DNA from: G020348385 sp964410125
Lineage (GTDB): Bacteria; Acidobacteriota; Aminicenantia; Aminicenantales; Aminicenantaceae
DNA length: 64,000 nucleotides
Direction: 5' to 3'
Assembly (NCBI GenBank): GCA_964410125.1
Contig: CAYPGQ010000012.1
Span: 1-64,000 of the forward strand
Numbering within the stretch: the first letter of the stretch is position 1; every line of letters begins with the position of its first letter. Shown here in pieces: positions 1-9,043 of this stretch. Made by a program: the position numbers and the translations under genes. The notes below the pieces were generated by a model that ran no database searches, had not been told where the DNA came from, and was given only the letters and a program-made list of their open reading frames with translations.

Positions 1-662
1 CTATCCGAGAGATATTCACCCTGTTTACGGGGAGGAAGGGTCGGGATGCTGCTCCTCCGTTCATGCTGGTAGTAGGGATCGAAGTAGGTGGGGGGTTGCC
101 CGATCTCACAGCCCCCGATATTGATATCGAATCCCTGCTTGTCCGGATACCACCAACGGTGTCCCAGATGCCATTTTCCGATGTGGCAGGTGGCGTATTC
201 GGCGGGCTGCAGCATTTCGGCTATTGTGATCTCACCAATTTCCATCCAGTAAGGATTTAGAGGGCAGAGGAGTGGGCGGTCTTTGGTCTTCACGTATTCG
301 ACCGGGTTTTTTCCGGTTCCGATGGCTGTGTGGGCTTTGCGGTCGAGATGGTGGATCCAGTCGGTTATTCCGATTCTGGCCGGATAACGTCCTGTCATGA
401 TTGAAGCGCGCGTCGGTGAACACACGGCACAGGAAGCATACCCATTGGTGAATTTCATCCCTTGGGCAGCCAGCTTGTCGATATTCGGCGTCTCATAATA
501 CCTGCTCCCATAACATGATAAATCCATCCAACCCAGGTCATCCACATTGATAAGGATGATGTTGGTTTTTTGTTGACTTAGAGGATGGGCTTTCCCTTGC
601 CAAAAGGACGAATTAGAGGAAAAAATAATTCCGAGGGATTTTAAAAAATCACGGCGGTTCAT
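1..662 (-). CDS. Sulfatase (partial, C-terminus beyond window)
   Basis: Arylsulfatase-type enzyme that would hydrolyse sulfate esters outside the cytoplasm. Reading leftward from the ATG at 662 gives an open frame of 220 codons running off the left edge. Residues 1-12 (MNRRDFLKSLGI) form a Tat-like leader with the RR-x-F-L-K pattern. The metal-binding DD pair is at residues 41-42 (NVDDLGW). The sulfatase signature is CSPTR with Cys81 as the predicted formylglycine residue, followed by GRYPARIG and the later GKWHLG motif typical of the family. It starts 13 bp after the stop of the upstream sulfatase gene, so the two are probably co-transcribed. The substrate cannot be read from the sequence. 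No anaerobic sulfatase-maturating enzyme or formylglycine-generating enzyme is visible in the window. Confidence 0.9.
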   Translation of the reverse strand, partial: MNRRDFLKSLGIIFSSNSSFWQGKAHPLSQQKTNIILINVDDLGWMDLSCYGSRYYETPNIDKLAAQGMKFTNGYASCAVCSPTRASIMTGRYPARIGITDWIHHLDRKAHTAIGTGKNPVEYVKTKDRPLLCPLNPYWMEIGEITIAEMLQPAEYATCHIGKWHLGHRWWYPDKQGFDINIGGCEIGQPPTYFDPYYQHERRSSIPTLPPRKQGEYLSD

Positions 663-675
663 TTTTAGCGTTTCC

Positions 676-2181
676 CTATTTTTTATTTTTGATCAATGGG
701 AACAATTCCGATTCTGTCCGGGCAGTTTGCAGGATCTCCTCGATCTTGGCGACGATTTCTGGATGTTTGAGGGCCAAATCGGCCTGTTCCCCGATGTCAT
801 CCTCAAGATTGTATAATTCGATGTTTTCTTCGAATCCAGGTCGATAGGCCTTCCAATTGCCCATGCGGACCGCTTGTTTTCCGTTGTATTCCCAGTACAG
901 GTACTCGTGTTTTTTTTGTTTTTTGTCGTGGCCCAGAAAAGAGGGAAGAAAAGAAATGCCATCGATATTGTCCTGTGGATCGCAGCCCACGATGTCTGTG
1001 ATGGTAGGCAGAACATCCCAAAAGGCCGATATGTGATCGGTTTTGCTTCCCGGCTGTATTTTTCCGGGCCAACGGGCAATCATCGGAACGCGGATGCCTC
1101 CTTCATACAACATGGTCTTGAGCCCTCGTAAAGGACCGGCGCTTTCGAAAAAGGCAGAGTCAGTCCCGCCATTAAAGGTCGGGCCGTTGTCGCTCGAAAA
1201 CATCACCAAGGTGTTTTCGGCAAGGCCCAGTTCTTCCAGCAGCGCCAATATTTTGCCGATTTCCCTGTCCATCCGGGTTATCATCGCGGCGAATGCGGCT
1301 CTGGGTGTGGGGTGGGGGGTGTATCCCAAGTCCCCCAAATAAGGTGTTTCGGGGAAAGCTCCCTCATATTCTTTCAGAGAATCTTCCGGGACCTGAATCG
1401 AGACATGTGGCACCGGAAACGGCAGATAAAGGAAAAAAGGGCCGGTTTTATTTTTTTTGATAAAGGTTAAGGCTTCTGCCACCATCTTGTCCATCGAGTA
1501 GGTCTGGCCTTTGTAATCTTCGTAGGAAGCTTTGTCGAGGGGATCTTTGTCTGTGGGAAACTTCTGATGGGGAAAGAAGTATTTGTTTCCTTCGAGAAGG
1601 TCTTTTTCTTTGTTTTTCCATAAATGCGTGGGGTAGTAGTTATGGGCCAAACGCTGGCAGAGATAACCGTACCAAAAATCGAAGCCTTGCTGATTGGGTT
1701 CCCCGACATTTGCCGGACCTCCCAATCCCCATTTGCCTATAGCTCCGGTTGTATATCCTTTTTTCTGAAGGAGGGTGCCGATCGTTGTGGTGTTGGGCAG
1801 GAGCGGGCGGTTTCCTTCCAATGATGGGTCGTGCCATACATCTCCACGTTCCGGCATTTCGTCGTTGTCGCGGATGTAGGCGTGCCCGGTGTGCTTTCCT
1901 GTCAGAAGCACACAGCGCGAAGGAGCACATACCGGGCTTCCGGAATAATGTTGTGTGAACTTCATCCCCTGGGCAGCCAGCGAATCTATATTCGGTGTTT
2001 TGATCTTTTTCTGGCCGTAACTTCCAAGCTCGCCATAACCCAAATCATCGGCCAAAATATAGATGATGTTCGGAGACGGCTGGATTTTTTTGCAGCCCAG
2101 ATGGACAAACGGAAGGGCAAACGCGGCGGATCCCAGTCCGATGGCCTTCAGAAAATCCCGACGATCCATAGAGTTTTTCAT
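676..2181 (-). CDS. Tat-exported sulfatase
   Basis: A 501-residue sulfatase of ordinary family length. The N-terminus carries a Tat-type signal (DRRDFLK at residues 6-12, then a hydrophobic stretch to about residue 28). A Cys30 follows it, but the preceding residues do not make a good lipobox. Metal ligands are expected at Asp45-Asp46 (ILADDLGYG). The active-site signature is CAPSR with Cys85 as the predicted formylglycine, followed by LLTGKHTGH. The FSSDNGP motif near residue 340 is the second metal-binding element. It is the first gene of a two-sulfatase operon. A sigma-70-like promoter at 2188-2216 would place the transcript start at or next to this ATG, and no Shine-Dalgarno sequence precedes it. 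An alternative start is Met5. The substrate is unknown. Confidence 0.93.
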   Translation of the reverse strand: MKNSMDRRDFLKAIGLGSAAFALPFVHLGCKKIQPSPNIIYILADDLGYGELGSYGQKKIKTPNIDSLAAQGMKFTQHYSGSPVCAPSRCVLLTGKHTGHAYIRDNDEMPERGDVWHDPSLEGNRPLLPNTTTIGTLLQKKGYTTGAIGKWGLGGPANVGEPNQQGFDFWYGYLCQRLAHNYYPTHLWKNKEKDLLEGNKYFFPHQKFPTDKDPLDKASYEDYKGQTYSMDKMVAEALTFIKKNKTGPFFLYLPFPVPHVSIQVPEDSLKEYEGAFPETPYLGDLGYTPHPTPRAAFAAMITRMDREIGKILALLEELGLAENTLVMFSSDNGPTFNGGTDSAFFESAGPLRGLKTMLYEGGIRVPMIARWPGKIQPGSKTDHISAFWDVLPTITDIVGCDPQDNIDGISFLPSFLGHDKKQKKHEYLYWEYNGKQAVRMGNWKAYRPGFEENIELYNLEDDIGEQADLALKHPEIVAKIEEILQTARTESELFPLIKNKK

Positions 2182-2187
2182 GAAAAT

Positions 2188-2216
2188 TATGTATCACTGC
2201 CAGTCCTGAAAGTCAA
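2188..2216 (-). promoter_or_regulatory. Candidate sigma-70 promoter of the sulfatase operon
   Basis: On the minus strand TTGACT (2211-2216) and TACATA (2188-2193) are separated by 17 bp. The predicted start of transcription falls at about 2181, the first base of the sulfatase ATG. There is no Shine-Dalgarno sequence, so this may be a leaderless mRNA. Confidence 0.45.
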
Positions 2217-2315
2217 ATTTTCCAATTTTATATTGATATAATTTAGAAAGACATTTAAAATCTATCCCTTAACCTGGGTTATTCATGCACGAGCTTAAAA
2301 TCAAGGGACAAGTTA

Positions 2316-2402
2316 CCAGAAATTGGAGACATGTACCGATTTGTTTTAAAATAAGTAAAGTGTCCCCAATTTCTAAATAGGTAAGGTGTCCCCAATTTCT
2401 GG
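2316..2402. repeat. Imperfect inverted repeat of the GGGGAC family
   Basis: Arms at 2316-2331 and 2387-2402 are reverse complements with one mismatch. A third copy of the core TGTCCCCAATTTCT lies at 2361-2374. The element sits between divergent genes and reaches to 5 bp before the metallophosphoesterase ATG, so the apparent upstream GTG start at 2386 is inside repeat DNA. Confidence 0.6.
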
Positions 2403-2406
2403 GAAA

Positions 2407-4173
2407 ATGAAAAAAGGATCGAGACGAAGATTCCTGAAGAACGCAGCAGCGTTGGGAGCCGGTGCTGCTGCTTATCCTTCCCGCCTTTTTTCATCCCTAA
2501 GGCTCAGCCAAGGTGGTAATCTTCAAGATCGCCTTTTCCATTCGGAATATCCTTTCGGTTACGATTCCAATTACTTTGAGGCTGCGGAGAAGATTTTTTT
2601 TGGAGAATACCACAAAGCATTTATCAATCTTTTTATCAAACCGGACCGCCCTCTTGATATCAAGGTGTACACATCCGACACAAAGGATGGACTTTTCAAA
2701 GCGCAACCTTTGAGCCTAACAGGAGTCAGCAACAACGTTGATATTGCTATAGATCATATCTATTCTCCAGAATTGCACTACAGGGTGGAATACAGGGAAG
2801 GAAAATCCTGGAAGTCGCTTGAAGCAAGATCTACGAAAACTCCGAATGTCTCTCTGGAGGCGGGAGACAAGATCAGGGTTATCTTGAAAGGGGATGACCA
2901 CGTATATGCTGACTTGAAGCACGATCCGGAAGACTCCGAATGGCGAAAAGATGTGTTACGCGGGGATTACATCAGCAAAATGCTGAAGGAAATAATCGCG
3001 AATCCTGATTATCGGCCTGATGTGCCGATGCATAAAGTCGTGTATGGATTTTCGCTGGCCCATACCCTGAAGTACATCCTGGATAGCAAGCCGGATTTTA
3101 TCATAGACCTTGGAGACACAGTGGGGCAGGATTCCTATCCGATTTGGGGAGCAGAGGGAAAATGGGAGGAGCTTTTGCCCAAGGATGCCTTGAACAAGCA
3201 GTCCAAAATCCTTTGGGAAAGGAAAAGACGCACCTTAAGTGCCATTACGCCTGAAATTCCCTATTATCAAATCTTGGGGAACCATGATGGAGAGGTCAAT
3301 TGGTCTACAGATACCCAGCCCTATACACTCCCTTATGCTAAGGCCCATAGAAAGAGGATCTTTAGACAACCTGAGTCCCTTAAAATGATGGAAAGAGTGA
3401 GATTGATGTCCGGCCTGAATAACGGTCGATATTCAAATGATGACTGGCTATTTAAAAATGCAGACCAGAACTATTTTCCGATATTATGGGGTGATGGGGA
3501 CATTCGATTCTATCTTCTCGATGTCAATTCCTACCTTCTGAAAAAGCCTAAAACCATCTATGATTGGACATTGGGTCCTAAACAAAAAGATCTGGTAGAA
3601 TCTATGCTGTATGATGGGCATAGTTCCCCCTGGAAGTTTATCTGTTTTCATAATGTTCTGGGCGGCTATCCTTTAGGTTCTCAAAAAGTCGTAGGGGCCT
3701 ACGGGAGAGGTCCACTCTTCACCCGTGAAGATTATCAGAAAATCCATGAGATTGACCCAACCTTAAATATTGACCTTGACAGGGTGGAGCAAATTTGGCT
3801 TACAGAAAGGGCACAAGAAACCGAGGTGAGGGGATTTATATACGCGCATGATCACATATTTTTTGCCAGGAACATCGGCCAGACAAAATCAGGGAAAAAA
3901 ATGATGGGTGTGTGTGCCGGTGCCACAACCTATTCTGGCTCGAGAGTGTATGATAATATTTGGAGTAATCCCTACTGGGTAGCCTATTACGGAGATTTAT
4001 ACGAGCAACCTCCAACATTCCTTACACCTCCTGGGATTACTGTAATGGATATTGAAAAGAGCGGTGCGACCATCAAATATGTGTGCACGGCTCCGCCGGA
4101 GATCATGTTTGCCAATATGCCGGAAGGGACAAAGCCGGGGGATGTCTTGAGAGAATACTGGATTCCAAGATAA
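2407..4173 (+). CDS. Tat-exported calcineurin-like metallophosphoesterase
   Basis: A 588-residue exported phosphoesterase with a dinuclear metal site. The N-terminus SRRRFLKNAAALGAGAAA is a clear Tat signal. The five metallophosphoesterase blocks are visible: GDDH at about residues 162-165, GDTVG near 236, GNHDGE near 291, a FHN histidine block around 415, and AHDH around 480. The N-terminal 160 residues look like a beta-rich domain of the kind found before phosphodiesterase/purple-acid-phosphatase-like cores. I chose ATG 2407 rather than the GTG at 2386 because the extra residues are encoded by the palindromic repeat. The stop lies 10 bp before the next gene, so the pair is probably an operon. 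The substrate (phosphomonoester or diester) is not determinable here. Confidence 0.88.
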   Translation: MKKGSRRRFLKNAAALGAGAAAYPSRLFSSLRLSQGGNLQDRLFHSEYPFGYDSNYFEAAEKIFFGEYHKAFINLFIKPDRPLDIKVYTSDTKDGLFKAQPLSLTGVSNNVDIAIDHIYSPELHYRVEYREGKSWKSLEARSTKTPNVSLEAGDKIRVILKGDDHVYADLKHDPEDSEWRKDVLRGDYISKMLKEIIANPDYRPDVPMHKVVYGFSLAHTLKYILDSKPDFIIDLGDTVGQDSYPIWGAEGKWEELLPKDALNKQSKILWERKRRTLSAITPEIPYYQILGNHDGEVNWSTDTQPYTLPYAKAHRKRIFRQPESLKMMERVRLMSGLNNGRYSNDDWLFKNADQNYFPILWGDGDIRFYLLDVNSYLLKKPKTIYDWTLGPKQKDLVESMLYDGHSSPWKFICFHNVLGGYPLGSQKVVGAYGRGPLFTREDYQKIHEIDPTLNIDLDRVEQIWLTERAQETEVRGFIYAHDHIFFARNIGQTKSGKKMMGVCAGATTYSGSRVYDNIWSNPYWVAYYGDLYEQPPTFLTPPGITVMDIEKSGATIKYVCTAPPEIMFANMPEGTKPGDVLREYWIPR

Positions 4174-4183
4174 AGGCAAAAAG

Positions 4184-6127
4184 ATGAAGATGACGAAGAA
4201 TACAGGGATCAACCTGCTTGTCCTTTTGTTTTTTATCCTCCTGTCCATCATTATGCTTTGGCCGTTGCCCCTTCACATGGCCGATGCCTTTGTATCACAT
4301 GTCGATCCTCTTTTGAACACCTGGATATTCGACTGGGATACATACCAATTGTTCAAGGATCCGTTTCATCTTTTTGACGCGAACATATTTTTCCCGCTCA
4401 AAAACACGCTCGCTTTCTCAGAACACATGATCGTTCTCAGCCTGATCGCCTTCCCTGTCAGCCTGGTGTCGGGGAATCCGATTCTGGGGTATAATTTTGT
4501 TCAGCTGCTTGCCTATCTTTTATGTGGATTTGCCGTCTATCTGCTCGTCTATCACCTGACAAAAAGCAGGATCGCCGGGATCGTCGCCGGTATCATATTT
4601 GCTTTCAGTCCTTATCGTTTTCGGCAAATCGGACACATTCAAAACATAATGGTTTTTTGGACGCCTCTGAGCCTGCTCTACCTTCATAAAGCCATAAAAA
4701 AGCCATCCTGGAAATATGTGCTGTTGTTTGCGCTTTTTTTTGTTTTGCAAGCGCTATCCTGTGGGTATTTAGGCGTTTTTTTGGCTATTGCTGTCGGGAT
4801 ATTTGTGCTCTATTATCTGATATTTATGCCCCGTGCCAATATAGCCCCCTTTTTCAAGAAACTGGTGATTTCGGCCATACTCTCCGGTCTGATCATTGCC
4901 CCGTTTCTCGTTCCTTATCTTCAGGTCAAAAAAGAACACCGGTTCGCAAGGACGGTGGGAAGCAATATTCAGTTTTCTGCCAACATTCTGGGATATGCCA
5001 CGATTTCCCGTTTCAACAAAAATGTGTTTTACGAAGCCCAGTCTGTTGAAAACAGAATTGCGATAAACATGACGGATCGTGGGAAGCTTCGGCCTAAGGG
5101 AAGGGGGCTTTTCCCGGGAATAATGACGATTATGCTGGCCACGATGGCTTTTCTGTTTCCTCCGTATGCATCGAGATTCCCCAGCAGAATCCGCACTGCC
5201 GAAAAGACGGTGAATTCTCTGCTGCTGTTTGTTGTGGGAGTTGCGGGGATCATCATATTGAACAGGGGCTTGGTATTTTCTATTGCCGGGATAAAAATAA
5301 GCCTCATGCATCTGACAAATCCACTCTACCTGATCATATTTTTGTTCATTGCCAAGTTGGTACTCAGCCGGTTCACCCTCTGCAACTTCGACGATGAAAA
5401 AAACTCCACTGCCATTCACCAAAACTTTTATCTTTTTCTTGGCGTTTTTACCTGCATTCTCACTTTCGGTCCAAAAGTTTTCTATATCACCCATGATTTT
5501 GGCACCGGGCCTTACATGATTCTTTATAAAAACATCGTGTTATTCAAAGGGATCAGGGTTCCGGAAAGATTCGGGATTTTTGTCATGTTGGCGCTAAGCG
5601 TCCTTGCTGGATACGGAGCAGCCAAAGTTCTGGCGATGATCAAATTAAGAGGGAAGGTTATCCTTTCCTGTTTCATCCTTGCCTTTTTGGTTTATGAATT
5701 TATCTGTGTGCCGTTCCCTTATGAAAAAATATCCCGGGAGCCGGCAGAGGTTTATAAATGGCTTGCTTCTTCAAAGGAAGAGTTCGCGATTTTGGAGTTT
5801 CCTTTGATAAAGCTTCAGACCAATAAATATTATATGTACTGGTCGATCCTTCACCGGAAAAACCTGGCCAACGGATCGTCCGGATTTAATCCCCCGATTT
5901 TTAATCAATTGAGAAAAATAGCACACGAAAGGGGGCCTTTTCCTCATCGAGAGTTCATCCAGTATGTGAAGACACAAGTCCCGGTGAAATATCTTATTCT
6001 CCACTTACAGAGTTTTTCTGATACGGATAAGGAAGAAATCCTCAAGAATGCTTCCCAATTTCCCGAGGATTTGAAATTGGTCGAAGTTTTTAAGCAGGAT
6101 GATTATGTTTACGAGGTTATATATTGA
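4184..6127 (+). CDS. Polytopic membrane protein, GT-C glycosyltransferase-like
   Basis: A 647-residue integral membrane protein with roughly a dozen hydrophobic segments. The first periplasmic loop after transmembrane segment 1 carries acidic residues (Asp41, Asp50, Asp52 in HVDPLLNTWIFDWD). This is the position of the catalytic acidic residue in GT-C-fold transferases that use polyprenyl-phosphate sugars. A soluble C-terminal portion of about 110 residues follows the last hydrophobic segment. The family assignment rests on topology and this loop only; no named family was recognised with certainty. It follows the phosphoesterase by 10 bp and ends 46 bp before the sigma-54 activator. It could act in envelope glycan or lipid modification. 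Confidence 0.6.
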   Translation: MKMTKNTGINLLVLLFFILLSIIMLWPLPLHMADAFVSHVDPLLNTWIFDWDTYQLFKDPFHLFDANIFFPLKNTLAFSEHMIVLSLIAFPVSLVSGNPILGYNFVQLLAYLLCGFAVYLLVYHLTKSRIAGIVAGIIFAFSPYRFRQIGHIQNIMVFWTPLSLLYLHKAIKKPSWKYVLLFALFFVLQALSCGYLGVFLAIAVGIFVLYYLIFMPRANIAPFFKKLVISAILSGLIIAPFLVPYLQVKKEHRFARTVGSNIQFSANILGYATISRFNKNVFYEAQSVENRIAINMTDRGKLRPKGRGLFPGIMTIMLATMAFLFPPYASRFPSRIRTAEKTVNSLLLFVVGVAGIIILNRGLVFSIAGIKISLMHLTNPLYLIIFLFIAKLVLSRFTLCNFDDEKNSTAIHQNFYLFLGVFTCILTFGPKVFYITHDFGTGPYMILYKNIVLFKGIRVPERFGIFVMLALSVLAGYGAAKVLAMIKLRGKVILSCFILAFLVYEFICVPFPYEKISREPAEVYKWLASSKEEFAILEFPLIKLQTNKYYMYWSILHRKNLANGSSGFNPPIFNQLRKIAHERGPFPHREFIQYVKTQVPVKYLILHLQSFSDTDKEEILKNASQFPEDLKLVEVFKQDDYVYEVIY

Positions 6128-6173
6128 CTCTGTTAGATGATAATTGTTAACCTGGATTGAGATTGAGATAGAC

Positions 6174-8051
6174 ATGGCATACTTAGTCCTCCAACTCAAA
6201 GATTTCGAAGTTAAAAGTTATAAAATCAGCAAAAAGGTCATAAAGATTGGCAGAAAGCCCTCCAACGATGTCTCCTTATCCGATCCTTTTGTGTCCCGGG
6301 ATCATGCAGAGATTAAGGCGCTCGAAGACGGTGGTTATGAGATGCGGGATTTGGGGGGAGAGAATCCTGTCAAAGTCAACGGGAGGATCATCTCCCAGCA
6401 CAGGTTGCGGGATGGTGACAAACTGACCATGGGCCAATCGCTTTTGATTTTCAAGACAGATCCACCAGTCGCCAGTGCCAGCGTTGCGATGCTTGCCGCC
6501 GAAGACTTGTCTGAAAAAGCGGTGGAAATCGCCTCTCTTGATGCCAAAAAAACCATACCTTTTTCTCTGGATAAAATGGATACAAAAGATGTTGCCTCAC
6601 TTCAAAGGGATCATCAGAGACTCATGCTCCTGTATGATTTTGGCAAGGCGGTCAATGCTCATCTCGAAGATCAAGATGAAATGTTGAATGAGATCATGAA
6701 TGCGGCCTTGAAGACGCTGGAAGCGGAGAGAGGATTCATCGCTCTTGTAGATGAGAATACCGGGGAACTGGCCTGTGAACTCGTTCGGAGCGAAACGGGA
6801 AGTGAATTGTCAGAAAAATTGGAAGTGAGCCGTACTATTGTCCACAAGGTTTTGAACGAAGGGGTTTCTATTATGACGGTCAATGCCCAGGAGGATACAC
6901 AATTCGAGAAAGCCAAGAGTATCCGACAGTACAACATCCGGTCGGCTATGTGTGCCCCTCTGCTTTTTCGAGATGAGATTCTGGGCGTCGTCTATCTGGA
7001 CAATCGGGGCTCGGTAGGAAGTTTTTCCCAAGACGACCAGATGTTCCTGATTGCGCTCTGTCACCAGGCGGGAGTTGCATTGGGAAATGCACGCCTCCAC
7101 AGGCGCGTGGTCCAGGAGAATGTTTGGCTGGAAAACACCCTGAAGCCCAAGTTTCAGATCCTGGGCGAAGCCGAGAAGATGAAGAGGGTGTTCGATATCA
7201 TAAAAAAAGTTGCCCCCACAAATATTACAGTGCTTGTTCAGGGAGAGACCGGGACAGGAAAGGAATTGGTGGCCAAAGCCATTCACACCCTCTCTCCACG
7301 CAGAGAGTTTGCGTTTGTTCCAGTCAATTGTGCGGCCATACCCAAGGAGTTGATCGAGAGTGAGTTGTTCGGTCATGAGAAGGGTGCCTTCACCGGTGCC
7401 ACCAGCGCGCGCGAAGGAAAGTTCCAGTCGGCCCATGGCGGCACCATATTCCTCGATGAGATCGGGGACATGAGTTTGGATTTGCAAGCAAAGGTTTTGC
7501 GAATCTTGGAGGATAGAGAACTTCAGAGAGTAGGAGGGAACAAGTCCATTCCGGTCGATGTCCGCATCATTGCTGCTACAAACAAGGATCTGGCAAAAGC
7601 CGTGGAGGAGGGGACTTTTAGGGAGGATTTGTTTTATCGGTTGAATGTTGTGGCCGTGAATCTGCCTCTTCTTAAAGAAAGAAAAAAGGATATCATACCG
7701 TTGGCTGAATATTTCATTGCAGGAAGGGTGAAAAAAATATCCTCCAAAGCAAAGCGGCTGATGGAATCTTATGATTGGCCGGGCAATGTCAGAGAGTTGA
7801 GGAATTGTGTGGACAGGGCCGTTGTTTTGGGTGACGGGAAGGTCATTCAACCGGAAGACTTGCCCTATACTTTTCGAAAAGGAGGCCAGGTCATTCCTGC
7901 TCCTCTAGAAAGACTCGATCATATGGAGGAAGACCATATCGTGCGAGTGTTGAGGTACACAAACTGGAATAAGAGCGATGCCGCCAGAATTCTTGGGATC
8001 ACGCGGCAGACACTGGACAATAAAATCAAACGATACGCCATAAAAAAGTAG
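6174..8051 (+). CDS. FHA-GAF sigma-54-dependent transcriptional activator
   Basis: A 625-residue bacterial enhancer-binding protein. Domains in order: FHA at 1-95 with the phosphothreonine-binding pattern GRKPSNDV...SRDHAEI; GAF-like sensory domain at about 155-310; AAA+ sigma-54 interaction domain at 328-560 with Walker A GETGTGKE (357-364), the sigma-54 contact loop GAFTGA (404-409) and Walker B GGTIFLDEIGD (422-432); Fis-type helix-turn-helix at about 585-622. It has no receiver domain, so control is presumably by FHA binding to a phosphothreonine and by a GAF ligand. The ATG at 6174 begins the FHA fold directly; an upstream in-frame TTG at 6144 adds 10 residues of no apparent function. 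Downstream genes have sigma-54-type promoters at 8226, 9044 and 14865 and two Ser/Thr kinases lie nearby, which makes a local regulon plausible. Confidence 0.95.
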   Translation: MAYLVLQLKDFEVKSYKISKKVIKIGRKPSNDVSLSDPFVSRDHAEIKALEDGGYEMRDLGGENPVKVNGRIISQHRLRDGDKLTMGQSLLIFKTDPPVASASVAMLAAEDLSEKAVEIASLDAKKTIPFSLDKMDTKDVASLQRDHQRLMLLYDFGKAVNAHLEDQDEMLNEIMNAALKTLEAERGFIALVDENTGELACELVRSETGSELSEKLEVSRTIVHKVLNEGVSIMTVNAQEDTQFEKAKSIRQYNIRSAMCAPLLFRDEILGVVYLDNRGSVGSFSQDDQMFLIALCHQAGVALGNARLHRRVVQENVWLENTLKPKFQILGEAEKMKRVFDIIKKVAPTNITVLVQGETGTGKELVAKAIHTLSPRREFAFVPVNCAAIPKELIESELFGHEKGAFTGATSAREGKFQSAHGGTIFLDEIGDMSLDLQAKVLRILEDRELQRVGGNKSIPVDVRIIAATNKDLAKAVEEGTFREDLFYRLNVVAVNLPLLKERKKDIIPLAEYFIAGRVKKISSKAKRLMESYDWPGNVRELRNCVDRAVVLGDGKVIQPEDLPYTFRKGGQVIPAPLERLDHMEEDHIVRVLRYTNWNKSDAARILGITRQTLDNKIKRYAIKK

Positions 8052-8062
8052 GGGACGTCCCC
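8051..8062. repeat. GGGGACGTCCCC palindrome at a gene end
   Basis: A perfect 12-bp palindrome begins at the last base of the activator stop codon and is followed by two copies of CCCCAATGG. The same core recurs inside a longer palindrome at 56419 and imperfectly at 60516. Confidence 0.6.
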
Positions 8063-8225
8063 AATGGACCCCAATGGTAAAAAAAATAGACAATATGCCC
8101 CCTGATTCACTGAGGGATTTCACGAAAATAGTTCGCTAAAAAAAAATTTAATCCCTTCCGGTTTCCCCATATAACTCACTTTTTTTACGCACTATTCGTC
8201 ACACGAGATAGAGGAGAGGTACATC

Positions 8226-8241
8226 TGGCACAAAAGCTGCA
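8226..8241 (+). promoter_or_regulatory. Sigma-54 promoter upstream of the small secreted gene
   Basis: TGGCAC (8226-8231), five bases, then CTGCA (8237-8241) match the sigma-54 consensus TGGCAC-N5-TTGCA with one mismatch. The invariant GG and GC are exactly 10 bp apart. Transcription would start near 8253. A 7-bp inverted repeat (TGTGAAT 8250-8256 / ATTCACA 8265-8271) would fall in the 5' leader. The sigma-54 activator gene ends 175 bp upstream. Confidence 0.72.
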
Positions 8242-8344
8242 CCATTAGGTGTGAATGAGATGAAATTCACATATGCATTAAGATTGACTCGCCTGAAGGG
8301 CAAAAAATGCCGATGAACAGTTCAGGATAGAGAGGAGGTATAAA

Positions 8345-8812
8345 ATGGATAAAAAAGTTATTAGTTTTTTTATAGCTGGTCTAATGATTGCTGGATTTGC
8401 GTTTTCCCAAGCAAGCCAGACTTGTGCCATCAGCGGGATCGTCAGAACTCCTGAAGGGGATTCTCTCCCTGGAATAATCGTCCTCCTTAAGTCTCCCACA
8501 CTCGATTTGCCGGAGATCGAGGCCGTAACCAATGCATCGGGCATGTACGGATTTCCCTGCCTTTCTCAGGGCACCTATGAATTGACATTTATTTTCGCAG
8601 GATTACAACACGTTGTACAAAGTGGGATTGTTGTTTCGGCTGGGGAATCTATTTCATGGGATATCGATTTGCCACTGCGGGCGAAAGATGAAACTGTTGT
8701 CGTGGAAGGAGATTTCCCGAAAGAACGCCATCAACGGATTACAATTCCCGAGATCCGCTTAAGTTTGTACTGCCGAGGATTATTTACCTTGGTGCTAAGA
8801 TCGTTTTTTTAA
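8345..8812 (+). CDS. Secreted carboxypeptidase-regulatory-like domain protein
   Basis: A 155-residue protein with a signal peptide (cleavage around residues 20-22, AFSQA) followed by one carboxypeptidase-D regulatory-like beta-sandwich (about 27-115: ISGIVRTPEGDSLPGIIVLL ... ASGMYGFPCLSQGTYEL). It then has ETVVVEG, the segment that in TonB receptors joins this domain to the plug. The remaining 30 residues do not resemble a plug, so the protein looks like a free-standing copy, or a truncated remnant, of the N-domain of the TonB receptor that follows at 9181. AGGAGG lies just upstream of the ATG. It has its own sigma-54-type promoter and a hairpin behind it (8836-8861), suggesting a separately transcribed gene. 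Function is unknown; a structural or regulatory partner of the receptor is possible. Confidence 0.7.
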   Translation: MDKKVISFFIAGLMIAGFAFSQASQTCAISGIVRTPEGDSLPGIIVLLKSPTLDLPEIEAVTNASGMYGFPCLSQGTYELTFIFAGLQHVVQSGIVVSAGESISWDIDLPLRAKDETVVVEGDFPKERHQRITIPEIRLSLYCRGLFTLVLRSFF

Positions 8813-8835
8813 CCAACCCAATTCTTTACCCTTCT

Positions 8836-8861
8836 GAGGGAGGCTCTCCAGAGTCTCCCTC
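8836..8861 (+). terminator. Strong hairpin after the small secreted gene
   Basis: GAGGGAGGCTCT pairs with AGAGTCTCCCTC, 12 positions including one G-T pair, around a very tight loop. No clear T tract follows, so it may stabilise the transcript end rather than act as a classic intrinsic terminator. Confidence 0.5.
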
Positions 8862-8886
8862 CTCCTGCAAAAATTGTCAAACCCTC

Positions 8887-8911
8887 CATTTGTATGAAAA
8901 TTAGACAAATG
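8887..8911. promoter_or_regulatory. Dyad upstream of the receptor sigma-54 promoter
   Basis: CATTTGT (8887-8893) and ACAAATG (8905-8911) form a perfect 7-bp dyad with an 11-bp gap, about 170 bp before the predicted start of transcription from the 9044 promoter. This is the usual distance range for an enhancer-binding-protein site. No second copy was found, so the assignment is tentative. The rest of 8862-9043 holds no gene I can support. Confidence 0.3.
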
Positions 8912-9043
8912 ATTGCATGGTACCTCTATCCTATCTGTTTTCAATGACTTCCATCAATATTGCCTTGCTCTCCCTATTCTTTATGCCTAAATATCGAACA
9001 AAAGGAAAGGATTTTTTTTTATCCTACTGGGGTGGAAAGCTCA

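Noticed and set aside
2407..4173. Apparent loss of the first metal-binding motif in the metallophosphoesterase
   Set aside because: On recheck the motif is GDDH at residues 162-165, ahead of a helical insertion; all five blocks are present.
4769..5494. 241-codon minus-strand frame inside the GT-C-like gene
   Set aside because: Charged, low-complexity translation opposite transmembrane helices; typical shadow frame.
6810..7850. 346-codon minus-strand frame inside the sigma-54 activator gene
   Set aside because: Antisense to the conserved GAF/AAA+ region; no ribosome-binding site or domain. Shadow frame.
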